Positions 26,193 to 35,225 of a stretch of 64,000 bases of DNA are shown here, in pieces. Both the position numbers and the translations under genes were made by a program. The notes beneath the pieces were generated by a model, which made no database searches, was not told the origin of the DNA, and was given only the letters and a program-made list of their open reading frames with translations. The stretch comes from Nocardioides nitrophenolicus (lineage in GTDB: Bacteria > Actinomycetota > Actinomycetes > Propionibacteriales > Nocardioidaceae), in the NCBI RefSeq assembly GCF_016907515.1, contig NZ_JAFBBY010000001.1:1612001-1676000 (forward strand), written 5' to 3'. Each line of letters opens with the position of its first letter. Positions within the stretch are counted from its first letter, which is position 1.

Positions 26193-26771
26193 TCAGCCCG
26201 CTTGCATGGTGGCGGCGAGCTCCCGCATCTGGTCGAGCGTGCGGATCTCGCTGAACACCGCGAAGACGACGCCCGGCTCCACCTCGACGTAGAGCGCGGC
26301 GCGGTCGCGGTCCGGGTCCATGCCCACCCACATCTGGGTGCCGTCGACCTCGAACGGCTCGGCTCCGTCCGGCACCCGGTCGACGGTCGCGTCGATCGCC
26401 AGGAAGCACGGCCGGGTCTTCGGGTCCCCCTTCGGCTGGTACGACGGCGGACACTCGCCGCCGAGGGCGGGCTCGCCAGGCGCGTGCTGGTAGGTGAAAG
26501 TGCGTCCCGCGAGCTCGATCTGTGCGGTCACGAGCCTCGGGCCGGGATCCGCGGTCGGTGGTGCGCTCGACGTACCGGTCGGGGCCGGCGCGGCGACCTG
26601 CGGTGCGGGGCCGCCCGACAGCGCGGTCCACCCCACGACGGTGGCGGTGGCGGCCACGGCGACCGGGGCGGCCAGGGTGACGACCGGCGGTCGCGGTCGC
26701 GGGACGGTTCCGGTGTAGCGGAGATGATCGGTCGCGGCGCGCAGGTCGCGGGTCAGGTCGAGGTCGTTCAT
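26193..26771 (-). CDS. Membrane-anchored partner of the SigE-type sigma factor
   Basis: A 192-residue protein whose ATG at 26771 overlaps the sigma-factor stop (ATGA). It has a short cytoplasmic N-terminus (about 28 residues), one membrane segment (VVTLAAPVAVAATATVVGW), a Pro/Thr-rich stretch and an extracytoplasmic domain with two cysteines (GGECPPSYQP, KTRPCFLAID). Position and topology suggest an anti-sigma factor or sensor for the sigma factor, but the cytoplasmic part is too short to contain a recognisable ZAS domain. That role is inferred from context. Confidence 0.7.
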   Translation of the reverse strand: MNDLDLTRDLRAATDHLRYTGTVPRPRPPVVTLAAPVAVAATATVVGWTALSGGPAPQVAAPAPTGTSSAPPTADPGPRLVTAQIELAGRTFTYQHAPGEPALGGECPPSYQPKGDPKTRPCFLAIDATVDRVPDGAEPFEVDGTQMWVGMDPDRDRAALYVEVEPGVVFAVFSEIRTLDQMRELAATMQAG

Positions 26772-27259
26772 GATGTCGCTCCTCCGGTGGGGGTGAGCGC
26801 GCGGCGCAGGCTCGCGAGCGCGCGGTGGGTCTGGGACTTGACCGTCCCGGTGGAGCAGCCGAGCGCGGCCGCGGTCTCCTCGACGCTGAGCCCGTCGAGG
26901 AAGCGCAGCGCCACGACGGCCCGCTGCCCGTGGGGCAGGTCGCGGACCGCCGTGATCAACGCGTCGTGGTCGCCGTCCTCGTCGAGGAGCGGCACGTCGG
27001 CGTCGAGCGGCGCCTCCCGCGGGCGGCGGGCGAGGTTGCGCCACCGGTCCCGGGTCAGGTTGACCAGTACCCGGCGCGCGTACGCCCGTGGGTTGCGGCG
27101 GGCCGTGCGCCACCGGCGCGCGGTGCGCAGCAGCGTGACCTGGACCAGGTCCTCGGCGTGTCCGGCATCCCCGCAGAGGAGGTACGCCGTGCGCACCAGG
27201 CCGTCGGCCGACGTCCGGACGAACTCCTCGAACTCGCGCTCGTGGGCCCGCCCGATCAT
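26768..27259 (-). CDS. SigE-family ECF RNA polymerase sigma factor
   Basis: A 163-residue ECF sigma factor. Region 2 is at residues 10-75 (EFVRTSADGLVRTAYLLCGD, then AEDLVQVTLLRTARRW), and region 4 with its helix-turn-helix is at the C-terminus (LPHGQRAVVALRFLDGLSVE, then GCSTGTVKSQTHRALASLR). Length and YLLCGD match the actinobacterial SigE/SigM-like group. It is cotranscribed with the membrane protein at 26193-26771. The regulon is not visible here. Confidence 0.93.
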   Translation of the reverse strand: MIGRAHEREFEEFVRTSADGLVRTAYLLCGDAGHAEDLVQVTLLRTARRWRTARRNPRAYARRVLVNLTRDRWRNLARRPREAPLDADVPLLDEDGDHDALITAVRDLPHGQRAVVALRFLDGLSVEETAAALGCSTGTVKSQTHRALASLRRALTPTGGATS

Positions 27260-27373
27260 GACCGCTCCCTTGCTCGACTGCTCACACCCCGAAGAACTCC
27301 ACCCGACCGCCCGAGGTTGTCATGCCCACGCCTCGTCGCGCTCGGCGACGACGCCACCGCGTAGCCTTCGCCC

Positions 27374-28696
27374 GTGCTGCCGTCCTTCGAGATCGCCGCC
27401 CGCCACCGCCCGATCAGCCTGGTGGCCGCTGAAGGGTTCCCGCTCCACGCGCCGTTCGGCGCGGTCGAGGCCGCCCTGGCCGGGGACGGCGCCGCCGAGC
27501 TGGCCCTGGAGGGCCCCGACGGGACCCGGCTGGCGGTGCGGCTCGCGGACCGCCGGGCCTCGCTGCTCGTCCGCGTCGGCGGCGCCGAGCACGCGCTGCG
27601 CAGTCGGCGACACGGCCGCGCCGCCGCCCCACCCACCCGGCTCGGCCTGACCCTCACCGGCAGCCACCTCGCCGTGTTGACCTTCGAGGACGACGCCTGG
27701 GTGGTCCGCGGCCGGATCGACCTGCGCGAGCTCGACGGGCCCGACACCCGCGCCCCGGCCTGGCTGGCCGGGCTCACCCCGGATGCGTCGGGGGTGCGGG
27801 ACGTGCGCGCCGGCAGCTTCGGCCAGCTCGGGCTGCGCGACACCCGCCTGGTGTCGTACGCCGACGGGTCGCCGTACCGGGTCGGGGGCGAGGTGCTGCT
27901 CACCGCGACCAGCGCCGGCCCCGGCTTCTTCGACACCGCGCACACCTCGGTCTGGGCGCTGTCGGCGGCTGGGGAGATCAGCTGGCGCAGCGACCTGTTC
28001 TTCGAGCGCCCCGACCGCCGCGGTGTGTACGGCGACCACGCCACCCACCTGGTGCGCGACGGGGACGGCTGGCTCGTCGCCACCAGCACCTGGTCGGACT
28101 TCCCGGCGCGGAAGGCGGACCGGGTCCCGGGCGCGCTGGGCGTCACCCTGGCCGAGTCCGGCGCGGACCTCACCCGAGGACAGCACGTGCTGGCCACCCG
28201 ACGCCTGGAGCTGCCGAGCGACGGCCCCCTCGTCGGCGCCTGGGATCCGCACCTGGCCCGCACCCCCGACGGCGGCTGGCTGGTCGCGTACGTCGGCGCG
28301 CGCCGGTTCTTCGACTTCCACCCGCTGCTCGCCGCCGGCCCGAGCCTGGACCGCCTCGCCCTGCGCGGCGCGGCCACCGACCGCCGGGCCACCGAGGGCA
28401 GCACCCTGCTCCGCGTCGGCCCGGACTGGCGGGTCCTGGCCAGCGACGGCAGGGACAACCGGCGCTCGATCCGCGGCCGCTACCCGGTCTTCGACGACTC
28501 GATGACCGAGATCGGCACGCTGCGCGCGCCGTATCCCACCAACATCCCGTGGCCGACCGTCATCCCGCCCGACCCGGACCTGCCGGGCGACGCGTGGCGA
28601 CTGGTGACCTTCGACGGGCGCCGCTCAGGTGGCCGGCTCGCCGGCTACGGCACCCACGGAGACGTGGTGGTGATGGGACAGGCTGATCCGCTCTGA
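27374..28696 (+). CDS. Predicted beta-propeller (glycoside-hydrolase-43-like) protein, function unknown
   Basis: A 440-residue protein from the GTG at 27374, with no signal peptide. The sequence is rich in beta-strand repeats with GH43-like blade signatures: VLLTATSAGPGFFDTAHTSV, DGDGWLVATSTWSDF, AWDPHLARTPDGGWLVAYVG and STLLRVGPDWRVLASDG. I see the blade pattern but cannot assign catalytic acids with confidence, so enzyme activity is not claimed. It is divergent from the sigma-factor operon and stands alone. Confidence 0.65.
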   Translation: MLPSFEIAARHRPISLVAAEGFPLHAPFGAVEAALAGDGAAELALEGPDGTRLAVRLADRRASLLVRVGGAEHALRSRRHGRAAAPPTRLGLTLTGSHLAVLTFEDDAWVVRGRIDLRELDGPDTRAPAWLAGLTPDASGVRDVRAGSFGQLGLRDTRLVSYADGSPYRVGGEVLLTATSAGPGFFDTAHTSVWALSAAGEISWRSDLFFERPDRRGVYGDHATHLVRDGDGWLVATSTWSDFPARKADRVPGALGVTLAESGADLTRGQHVLATRRLELPSDGPLVGAWDPHLARTPDGGWLVAYVGARRFFDFHPLLAAGPSLDRLALRGAATDRRATEGSTLLRVGPDWRVLASDGRDNRRSIRGRYPVFDDSMTEIGTLRAPYPTNIPWPTVIPPDPDLPGDAWRLVTFDGRRSGGRLAGYGTHGDVVVMGQADPL

Positions 28697-28902
28697 GCCC
28701 CGCCTGCCCCGCAGCGAGGCTGCGGCGGGAACGCCGCACGAGGAGGCGTAGGAAGCGAGGAACGAGCGACCGGAGCCGAGGAGAGCGCGGTGCTTTCCGT
28801 CGCGCCGACGTCTTGCCGCCGACGGGACTGAAGTCCTACCTACTCGACCGCGAGGCCGGCAGCGTGTCGCGAGGAACGAGCGACACGCTCGGCCAATTCA
28901 AC
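28697..28902. repeat. Intergenic repeats and hairpin downstream of DUF3073 gene
   Basis: The 206-bp gap holds two direct copies of GCGAGGAACGAGCGAC (28755-28770 and 28869-28884). The second forms the loop and part of the stem of a perfect hairpin, AGCGTGTCGC at 28861-28870 pairing with GCGACACGCT at 28880-28889 around a 9-nt loop. The hairpin lies 14 bp beyond the DUF3073 stop on the minus strand and may terminate that transcript. A smaller GC hairpin (GCAGC-GAG-GCTGC) lies just after the beta-propeller gene. Confidence 0.5.
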
Positions 28903-29088
28903 TCAGTCGCGGCGGTCGGCGTAGTCCGACCACTTGTCGAGCACTTCGGGCTCTACCTCGTCGGCGCTGGACGACGCGGGCTCACCATGGAGCTCCGCCG
29001 CCAGAGCCGAGAGGTCAGTCTCGTGAGTGCGGTACTTCAGGTCGCGAGCGACCTTGGTCTGCTTGGCTTTCGCACGGCCGCGGCCCAT
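28903..29088 (-). CDS. DUF3073 domain-containing small protein
   Basis: A 61-residue protein starting at the ATG at 29088. The N-terminus MGRGRAKAKQTKVARDLKY followed by RTHETDLSALAAEL is the DUF3073 signature, and the end WSDYADRRD is also typical. It is basic at the front and acidic at the back, with no membrane segment. DUF3073 proteins are widespread in actinobacteria and usually sit next to purM, as here (155 bp downstream of it on the same strand). Function is unknown; a nucleic-acid-binding role is only a guess from the charge pattern. Confidence 0.88.
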   Translation of the reverse strand: MGRGRAKAKQTKVARDLKYRTHETDLSALAAELHGEPASSSADEVEPEVLDKWSDYADRRD

Positions 29089-29243
29089 AGGGTCCAGCCC
29101 CCTCGCACACTTGGCCGGTAGCCCTCCGGGCCCCGGACTGCTGAATACGTAGTCTCGTGGGTCCAACGGTACATGGCGGGTGGGTGTTCCCGCACGCTGG
29201 GGACGCACCTCAGCGTGCCGTCACGGCGCGGATGAGGCGCAGG

Positions 29244-30305
29244 TCACCAGCCGGGGTGCTGGCCGACCAGCTCGACGGTGCCCTTCCGCTCCGGGTCGGC
29301 GGTGACCTCGCCGGCCGCCCAGGCGTCGACGCCGAAGTCCGCGAGGCGGGCCAGGACGGCGTCGGCGGCGTCGGGGGCGACGAGCGCGACCATGCCGACG
29401 CCGCAGTTCAAGGTGGCCTCGAGATCGGGCTGGGCGACCTCGCCCAGGGTGCGGACCACGTCGAAGACCGGGCCGGGGGTCCAGGTCGCGCGGTCCAGGG
29501 TCGCCTTGAGCTCGGCCGGCATCACCCGGGCGAGGTTGTTGGCGAGGCCGCCACCGGTGACGTGGGCCATCGCGTGGGTCTCGGTCTCGCGGGCGATCGC
29601 GAGGCAGGGCTTGGTGTAGAGCCGGGTCGGCTCGAGAAGCTCCTCGCCGAGGGTGCGGCCGAACTCCTCGACGTGCCGGTCGACGGTCCAGCCGGACTGC
29701 GCGAAGAAGACGTGGCGGGCCAGGGAGTAGCCGTTGGAGTGCAGCCCGCTGGCGGCCATCGCGATCACGACGTCGCCCGCCCGGACCCGGGTGGCGCCGA
29801 GCAGGTCGTCGGCCTCGACCACGCCGGTGGTGGCGCCGGCGACGTCGTACTCGTCGGGGGCGAGCAGGCCGGGGTGCTCCGCGGTCTCGCCGCCGACCAG
29901 CGCGCAGCCGGCCTCCACGCAGGCCATGGCGATGCCCTGGACGATGGAGGCGATCCGCTCCGGGACGACCTTGCCGGTGGCGATGTAGTCGGTCATGAAC
30001 AGCGGCTCGGCGCCGCAGACGACCAGGTCGTCGACGACCATGCCGACCAGGTCGAACCCGATCGTGTCGTGCTTGTCCATCAGCTGCGCGACGGCGACCT
30101 TGGTGCCGACGCCGTCGGTGGAGGTGGCCAGCAGCGGACGCTGGTACGCCGTGAGGGCGCTCGCGTCGAAGAGCCCGGCGAAGCCGCCCAGCCCGCCCAT
30201 CATCTCGGGACGGCGGGCCTTCTCGACCCACTCCTTCATCAGGTCGACGGCGCGGTCCGCGGCCTCGATGTCGACGCCGGCGCGGGCGTACGCGTTGTCA
30301 GCCAC
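29244..30305 (-). CDS. purM: Phosphoribosylformylglycinamidine cyclo-ligase (AIR synthetase)
   Basis: A 353-residue cytoplasmic enzyme that closes the imidazole ring of AIR using ATP in purine synthesis. The GTG at 30305 gives the expected N-terminus (ADNAYARAGVDIEAADRAVD). Family motifs follow: LLATSTDGVGTKVAVAQLMD, DLVGMVVDDLVVCGAEPLF, ALVGGETAEHPGL, ASGLHSNGYSLAR and HVTGGGLANNLARVMP. It lies 26 bp downstream of purF, forming a purF-purM operon. Confidence 0.97.
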   Translation of the reverse strand: MADNAYARAGVDIEAADRAVDLMKEWVEKARRPEMMGGLGGFAGLFDASALTAYQRPLLATSTDGVGTKVAVAQLMDKHDTIGFDLVGMVVDDLVVCGAEPLFMTDYIATGKVVPERIASIVQGIAMACVEAGCALVGGETAEHPGLLAPDEYDVAGATTGVVEADDLLGATRVRAGDVVIAMAASGLHSNGYSLARHVFFAQSGWTVDRHVEEFGRTLGEELLEPTRLYTKPCLAIARETETHAMAHVTGGGLANNLARVMPAELKATLDRATWTPGPVFDVVRTLGEVAQPDLEATLNCGVGMVALVAPDAADAVLARLADFGVDAWAAGEVTADPERKGTVELVGQHPGW

Positions 30306-30331
30306 GGTTCCCTCGGTCTCCTTGCTGGATG

Positions 30332-31801
30332 TCACGGGTTGTTGAAGACGGGCAGGGCCTCGCCGTGCGTGCTCGGCTTGAGCGTGGCCTCGAGGAGGTG
30401 CTTGCCGAGCAGGCTCTCGTCGGGGAGCTCGATCGGGTACTCGCCGGTGAAGCAGGCGGTGCACAGCGTCTGGACCGGCTGGCCGGTCGCCTGGACCATG
30501 CCCTCCAGCGAGATGTACCCGAGGCTGTCGGCGCCGACGCTGGCGGCGATCTCGTCGACGTCGAGGCCGTTGGCGATCAGCTCGGCGCGGGTGGCGAAGT
30601 CGATGCCGTAGAAGCACGGCCACTTCACCGGCGGGCTGGAGATCCGGACATGGACCTCCGTCGCGCCGGCCTCGCGCAGCATCCGGACCTGGGCCCGCTG
30701 GGTGTTGCCGCGCACGATCGAGTCGTCGACGACCACGATCCGCTTGCCGCGGATCATGTGCTCGAGCGCGTTGAGCTTGAGCCGGATGCCGAGCTGGCGC
30801 AGGGTCTGGCTGGGCTGGATGAAGGTGCGGCCGACGTAGGCGTTCTTGACGAAGCCCTGGCCGAACGGGATGCCGCTCTCGAGCGCGTAGCCGGACGCGG
30901 CGGGCGTACCGGACTCGGGGACGGGGATCACCAGGTCGGCCTCGACCGGGAACTCGCGGGCCAGCTGGCGGCCCATCTCGACCCGCGCCTCGTGGACGCT
31001 GCGGTTGGCGATGGTGGCATCGGGGCGGGCGAGGTAGACGTACTCGAACACGCAGCCCTTGCGGCGCGGCTCGGCGAACCTGTGGGAGCGCAGGCCGTCC
31101 TCGTCGATCACCAGGAGCTCACCCGGCTCGACCTCGCGCACGACGCTCGCGCCGATGGTGGCCAGGGCGGCGTCCTCGCTGGCGACCACCCAGCCGCGCT
31201 CGAGGCGGCCGAGCACCAGCGGCCGGATGCCCTCGGGGTCACGGGCGGCGTACAGCGTGTTCTCGTTCATGAACACGAACGAGAACGCACCCTGCACCTG
31301 GGGCAGCAGCTCCAGCGCCCGGGCCTCCAGCGACTGGTCCGGGTGGTGCGCGAGGAGCGCGGTCACCAGGCTGGTGTCGTTGGTGGACGTCTCGAGATTG
31401 CGCGCGTGGATGTCGAGCTCGCCGTCGTCGCTGGGGAGCCCCTGGACCATCTCGGCGAGCTGCGCGGTGTTGATCAGGTTGCCGTTGTGGCCGAGCGCGA
31501 TGGAGCCGTCCTCGGTGGGCCGGAAGGTCGGCTGGGCGTTCTGCCAGGTGCTCGCCCCGGTCGTGGAGTAGCGGCAGTGCCCGACCGCGAGGTGGCCGGC
31601 GAACGACTCGAGGGTGTTCTCGTCGAAGACCTGCGAGACCAGGCCCATGTCCTTGTAGACCAGGATCTGGCGACCATTGCTCACCGAGATGCCCGCGGAC
31701 TCCTGGCCGCGGTGCTGCAGCGAGTAGAGACCGAAGTACGTCAGCTTCGCGACGTCCTCACCGGGGGCCCAGACACCGAAGACTCCGCACACGTTGGGCA
31801 A
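30332..31801 (-). CDS. purF: Amidophosphoribosyltransferase
   Basis: A 489-residue enzyme that makes phosphoribosylamine from PRPP and glutamine, the first step of purine synthesis. The N-terminus MPNVCGVFGVWAPG contains a four-residue propeptide before the class II glutaminase nucleophile Cys5. Further motifs are YFGLYSLQHRGQESAGI, GHCRYSTTG, and the PRPP-binding loop RIVVVDDSIVRGNT. It is the first gene of the purF-purM pair. Confidence 0.97.
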   Translation of the reverse strand: MPNVCGVFGVWAPGEDVAKLTYFGLYSLQHRGQESAGISVSNGRQILVYKDMGLVSQVFDENTLESFAGHLAVGHCRYSTTGASTWQNAQPTFRPTEDGSIALGHNGNLINTAQLAEMVQGLPSDDGELDIHARNLETSTNDTSLVTALLAHHPDQSLEARALELLPQVQGAFSFVFMNENTLYAARDPEGIRPLVLGRLERGWVVASEDAALATIGASVVREVEPGELLVIDEDGLRSHRFAEPRRKGCVFEYVYLARPDATIANRSVHEARVEMGRQLAREFPVEADLVIPVPESGTPAASGYALESGIPFGQGFVKNAYVGRTFIQPSQTLRQLGIRLKLNALEHMIRGKRIVVVDDSIVRGNTQRAQVRMLREAGATEVHVRISSPPVKWPCFYGIDFATRAELIANGLDVDEIAASVGADSLGYISLEGMVQATGQPVQTLCTACFTGEYPIELPDESLLGKHLLEATLKPSTHGEALPVFNNP

Positions 31802-31826
31802 GCCTACCGGCCGGGCCGCCGATCCC

Positions 31827-33221
31827 TCAGTTCACGACGACGGGACGAGACGTGCGCTCCAGCACGGCGGCGGCGACCTGCGCGGCCTGCCCGCGGATCT
31901 CGGGGATCGCCGTCGACTCCCACAGCGTGCCCTTGCGCGGCGGACCGACGACGAACAGGCCGTCGACGACCCGGCCGTCGGCGCTCACGACCCCGCCGTC
32001 GGGGGTGCTGTCGATGCCGAGCGCGAGCGGGTCGGGAGCCACCGTCCCGCGCGCGACCAGGGCCTTGAGCAGGGGGTCGGTGCTCCGGCGTACGTCGGCG
32101 AGGGGGCCGGTGCAGTTGACGACGGCGTCGACCTCGATCGGCGCCTGACCGGGGGCGGTGGTCACCCGACAGCGCTCGCCGAGGTCCTCCACGGCGTGCA
32201 GGCTCCCGGCCTGGACGGCCAGCCGGCCGTCGTACCGGTAGGACTGGAGGCGCAGCGCCACCTCGGGGGCCATCCGGTGCCGGCGTACCTCCCAGTCGCG
32301 GGCGTGGACCTCGAGGAACCGGCGGCGCTCGGCCACCGACAGCCGCCGCCACAGCTCCTGGGTGAGCGGCCGGAGCCCGTCGACGACCGCACGCCAGCCG
32401 ACGCCGCGCTCACCCGCCGCCCGGCACTCGTCGGCGACCGCGGCGGCGATGTCGTCGGCCGTGACGGCATCGTCGGGGACCTTGGTGACCCACGCGGTGT
32501 GCGCCTGGCCGACATGGGGCTTGGGCAGCAGGCCGTTGCGGCTGACCAGGGTGACGTGGCGCTCCGGGCCGTCCTCGAGCAGCGTGATGGCGGTGTCGAT
32601 GCCGGTCAGGCCGGTGCCGACGACGATCACCCGGGCGTCCGCCGGCAGGGTGCGCAGCCGGGCCAGCTCCCACGGGTTGGCGACATGCCACGGCGCGTCG
32701 GGGAAGGCGACGCCGGCGGCGGTGGCCAGCGGCCGGGGCGGCTGGTTGCCGTGGCACAGCACCACCGCGTCGGCGTTCGACGTCGACCGCTCGGTGACCA
32801 CCTCGAAGCCGGTGGCCGTCGGGACGACGTCGAGGACGCGGCCCGCGCGGATCCGGAGCCGGTCGTCGGCGACGTCGGCGAGCCGGTCCTGGAGGTAGAT
32901 CGCGTAGTCGGCCCGCGGCAGGAAGCCCTGTGGGTCGTTGCTCCGCCCGGTCCGCAGCGCCCAGTCGAGCAGGTCGGACGGCGCGTCCGGGAAGGCGCTC
33001 ATGTGGCGGGCCCGGACGTTGAGCAGGTGGCGCTGGTCGTTGGTGCCGTAGGCGATGCCGCGCCCGACGATGCCGCTGGCCTCGTGGACCACGACCTCCA
33101 GGCCCGGGTCGTCGGAGCGGACCAGCAGGTTGATCGCCGTGAGCACCCCGCTCGCACCACCGCCGATCACCGCCACCCGGGTACGCGTGCGGGGGGTCGT
33201 CGGGGTGCTCGTCGCCGTCAT
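31827..33221 (-). CDS. FAD/NAD(P)-binding oxidoreductase (FAD-NAD(P)-binding domain family)
   Basis: A 464-residue cytoplasmic flavoprotein with an N-terminal Rossmann motif (VAVIGGGASGVLTAINLL, residues 17-34), the family block YGTNDQRHLLNVRARHMSAF, a second nucleotide motif (VIVVGTGLTGIDTAITLLE) and AVVNCTGP near the C-terminus. This is the NAD_binding_9 type of FAD-dependent protein, often found beside siderophore, taurine or amino-acid oxidation genes. The specific reaction is unknown. Its start is preceded by a 21-bp perfect palindrome at 33229-33249. It follows no gene closely and stands as a single unit before purF. Confidence 0.83.
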   Translation of the reverse strand: MTATSTPTTPRTRTRVAVIGGGASGVLTAINLLVRSDDPGLEVVVHEASGIVGRGIAYGTNDQRHLLNVRARHMSAFPDAPSDLLDWALRTGRSNDPQGFLPRADYAIYLQDRLADVADDRLRIRAGRVLDVVPTATGFEVVTERSTSNADAVVLCHGNQPPRPLATAAGVAFPDAPWHVANPWELARLRTLPADARVIVVGTGLTGIDTAITLLEDGPERHVTLVSRNGLLPKPHVGQAHTAWVTKVPDDAVTADDIAAAVADECRAAGERGVGWRAVVDGLRPLTQELWRRLSVAERRRFLEVHARDWEVRRHRMAPEVALRLQSYRYDGRLAVQAGSLHAVEDLGERCRVTTAPGQAPIEVDAVVNCTGPLADVRRSTDPLLKALVARGTVAPDPLALGIDSTPDGGVVSADGRVVDGLFVVGPPRKGTLWESTAIPEIRGQAAQVAAAVLERTSRPVVVN

Positions 33222-33228
33222 GCGAGTT

Positions 33229-33249
33229 AGTCTAGCGGATCGCTAGACT
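33229..33249 (-). promoter_or_regulatory. Perfect palindromic operator over a leaderless promoter
   Basis: AGTCTAGCG and CGCTAGACT flank a 3-bp GAT spacer, a perfect 9-3-9 palindrome of TetR-operator type. On the minus strand TAGACT within it is a plausible -10 box, with 7 nt to the ATG at 33221, so bound regulator would block a leaderless transcript. No TetR gene is adjacent, so the regulator must be elsewhere. Confidence 0.6.
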
Positions 33250-33291
33250 TTCCTGGGAATATCGGCCGCCCGCGCCCCGCCCCGAGCGACC

Positions 33292-34644
33292 TCAGCCACC
33301 GAGGTTGCGCAGCAGCAGCGCCTCGGCGAGCAGCACCCGCTCGAACTCGGCGAGGTGCAGGCCCTCGTTGGGGCCGTGGGCCCGGGTGTCGGGGTCCTCG
33401 ACGCCGGTGACCAGCACCGCGGCCTGGGGGAAGGTCTCGAGGAACTCCGCGATGAACGGGATCGAGCCGCCGACGCCCATGTCGACCGGCTCGGTGCCGT
33501 CCCAGGCCTCGGTGAAGGCCGCCCGCGCGGCGTCGTACGCCGGGCCGGTGACGTCGAGCGCGATCGGCTCGCCGGTGTCGACCACCTCGATCGCGAGCTG
33601 GGCGCCCCACGGGACGTGCGCCTCGAGGTGGGCCTTCAGGCAGGCGAGGGCGTTCTCGGAGGTCTCGCCGGGGGCGGTGCGCAGGGCGAGGCGGGCCCGG
33701 GCCGACGGGATGAGCGTGTTGGAGGAGCCGTCGACCTTGGGTGCGTCGAGGCCGATCACCGACAGCGCCGGCTGGGTCCACAGTCGCTCGACGGCCGGAC
33801 CGTTGCCGACCCACTGGACGCCCTCGGCGACACCGGACTCGGCGCGCAGCCGCTCCTCGGGGTAGTCGACGTCGGCGGCCGGACCGGAGTGGAGGCCGGC
33901 GACGGCGACCTGCCCGGCGTCGTCGTGGAGCGTCGCGATGAGCCGCGACAGGGTGATCAGGGCGTCGGGCACGAGACCGCCCCACATGCCCTGGTGGACG
34001 GCATGGGTGAGGGTGCGGACCTCGACGTTGACCCGGACCAGGCCGCGCAGGCTCGTGGTGAGCGCGGGGACGCCGATGTCCCAGTTGCCGGAGTCGGCGA
34101 TCACGATGACGTCGGAGCGCAGCTCGTCGACGTACTTCTCGAGGAGCTGGGGCAGGGTCGCGCTGGCGACCTCCTCCTCGCCCTCGATGAACAGGCGCAC
34201 GGTCACCGGCAGCTCGTCGCCGAGCATCCGCAGCGCCGCGACGTGGGTCATGATCCCCGCCTTGTCGTCGGCGGCACCGCGACCGTAGAGGCGGCCGTTG
34301 CGCTCGGTCGGCTCGTACGGCGCGCTGTCCCACTCGGCGTCGTCGTTCTCGGGCTGCACGTCGTGGTGGGCGTAGAGCAGCACCGTGGGCGCACCCTCGG
34401 GCCCCTTCTTCTCGCCGATCACGGCGGGCGGGGCGCCGTCGAAGGCGCGCACGATCTGGACGTCGACGCCCTCCGCGGCGAACAGGTCGGCGGTCGCCCG
34501 CGCGCTCACCTCGACCTGGTCGAGGCGGTCGGGGTCGGCGCTGACGGACTGGATGCGGACGAGGGCCTCGAGGTCCGATCGGACACCCGGGAGGAGCTCG
34601 GCGAGGCGCGTGCGCAGGTCGGTGGTGGAGACGGGTCCGGTCAT
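33292..34644 (-). CDS. M20-family dipeptidase / metallopeptidase
   Basis: A 450-residue cytoplasmic peptidase from the ATG at 34644; longer upstream frame overlaps other genes. Zinc-site motifs are present: LLYAHHDVQPEND, GRGAADDKAGI, and the catalytic Glu in IEGEEEVAS. The dimerisation lid is the segment around HAVHQGMWGGLVPDA, and the C-terminal ligand His is in RAHGPNEGLH. Family members cleave dipeptides or N-terminal residues of short peptides. It is divergent from the SecD-like lipoprotein with 30 bp between starts. Confidence 0.93.
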   Translation of the reverse strand: MTGPVSTTDLRTRLAELLPGVRSDLEALVRIQSVSADPDRLDQVEVSARATADLFAAEGVDVQIVRAFDGAPPAVIGEKKGPEGAPTVLLYAHHDVQPENDDAEWDSAPYEPTERNGRLYGRGAADDKAGIMTHVAALRMLGDELPVTVRLFIEGEEEVASATLPQLLEKYVDELRSDVIVIADSGNWDIGVPALTTSLRGLVRVNVEVRTLTHAVHQGMWGGLVPDALITLSRLIATLHDDAGQVAVAGLHSGPAADVDYPEERLRAESGVAEGVQWVGNGPAVERLWTQPALSVIGLDAPKVDGSSNTLIPSARARLALRTAPGETSENALACLKAHLEAHVPWGAQLAIEVVDTGEPIALDVTGPAYDAARAAFTEAWDGTEPVDMGVGGSIPFIAEFLETFPQAAVLVTGVEDPDTRAHGPNEGLHLAEFERVLLAEALLLRNLGG

Positions 34645-34674
34645 GCCCGCCAATCTATGGGGCAGGATCGAGGC

Positions 34675-35214
34675 ATGGCACTTTCTCGGGCCTTCACAGC
34701 CATGACCATCGCCGCGACGCTCGCCCTCGGGGCGGCCGGATGCGGGAACGACGACGTCGCGCGCGACGACCGCCCCGCGAACGACGCCAGGGCCGGGGGC
34801 GCCCCGCCGGCCGATCCGGTGCAGTTCCGCCGGGTGCTGGCGATGACCGAGGACACCTCCCCCGACCCGGTCCAGCCCGACCCGGCGGCCGAGGCCGTGG
34901 CCTGCGCCCCGGAGGCCGGCTACCGGCTGGCGCCGGCGGAGATCGTCGGCGGGGTCGAGGACGCCGAGGTGCAGCAGGGCCAGGGCAGGCCCGCCTGGTC
35001 GATCATGATCGAGCTCGACGACGACGCGGCCGCGACCTTCGCCGACCTCACCCGCGAGCTGAACGGCACCGGTCAGCAGCTCGCGGTGGTGCTCGGCGGC
35101 CGGGTGCTCACCGCGCCCGTCATCCAGGCCGTGATCACCGACGGTCGGGTGTCGATCGCGGGCGACTTCACCCGCGACGAGGCGGAGTCGCTGGCCGACG
35201 CCCTGGAGGGGTGA
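34675..35214 (+). CDS. Lipoprotein with SecD P1 head-like domain
   Basis: A 179-residue exported protein. The signal peptide ends in GAAGC, so Cys23 is the lipid anchor. After a Pro/Asp-rich linker the last 90 residues resemble the periplasmic P1 head of SecD: FADLTRELNGTGQQLAVVLG followed by GRVLTAPVIQAVITDGRVSI and FTRDEAESLADAL. There are no SecD membrane helices. It may be a stray copy of the head domain anchored outside the membrane. Its function is unknown and it is not next to any secD or secF gene. Confidence 0.75.
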   Translation: MALSRAFTAMTIAATLALGAAGCGNDDVARDDRPANDARAGGAPPADPVQFRRVLAMTEDTSPDPVQPDPAAEAVACAPEAGYRLAPAEIVGGVEDAEVQQGQGRPAWSIMIELDDDAAATFADLTRELNGTGQQLAVVLGGRVLTAPVIQAVITDGRVSIAGDFTRDEAESLADALEG

Positions 35215-35225
35215 GGCCGGGCGGC

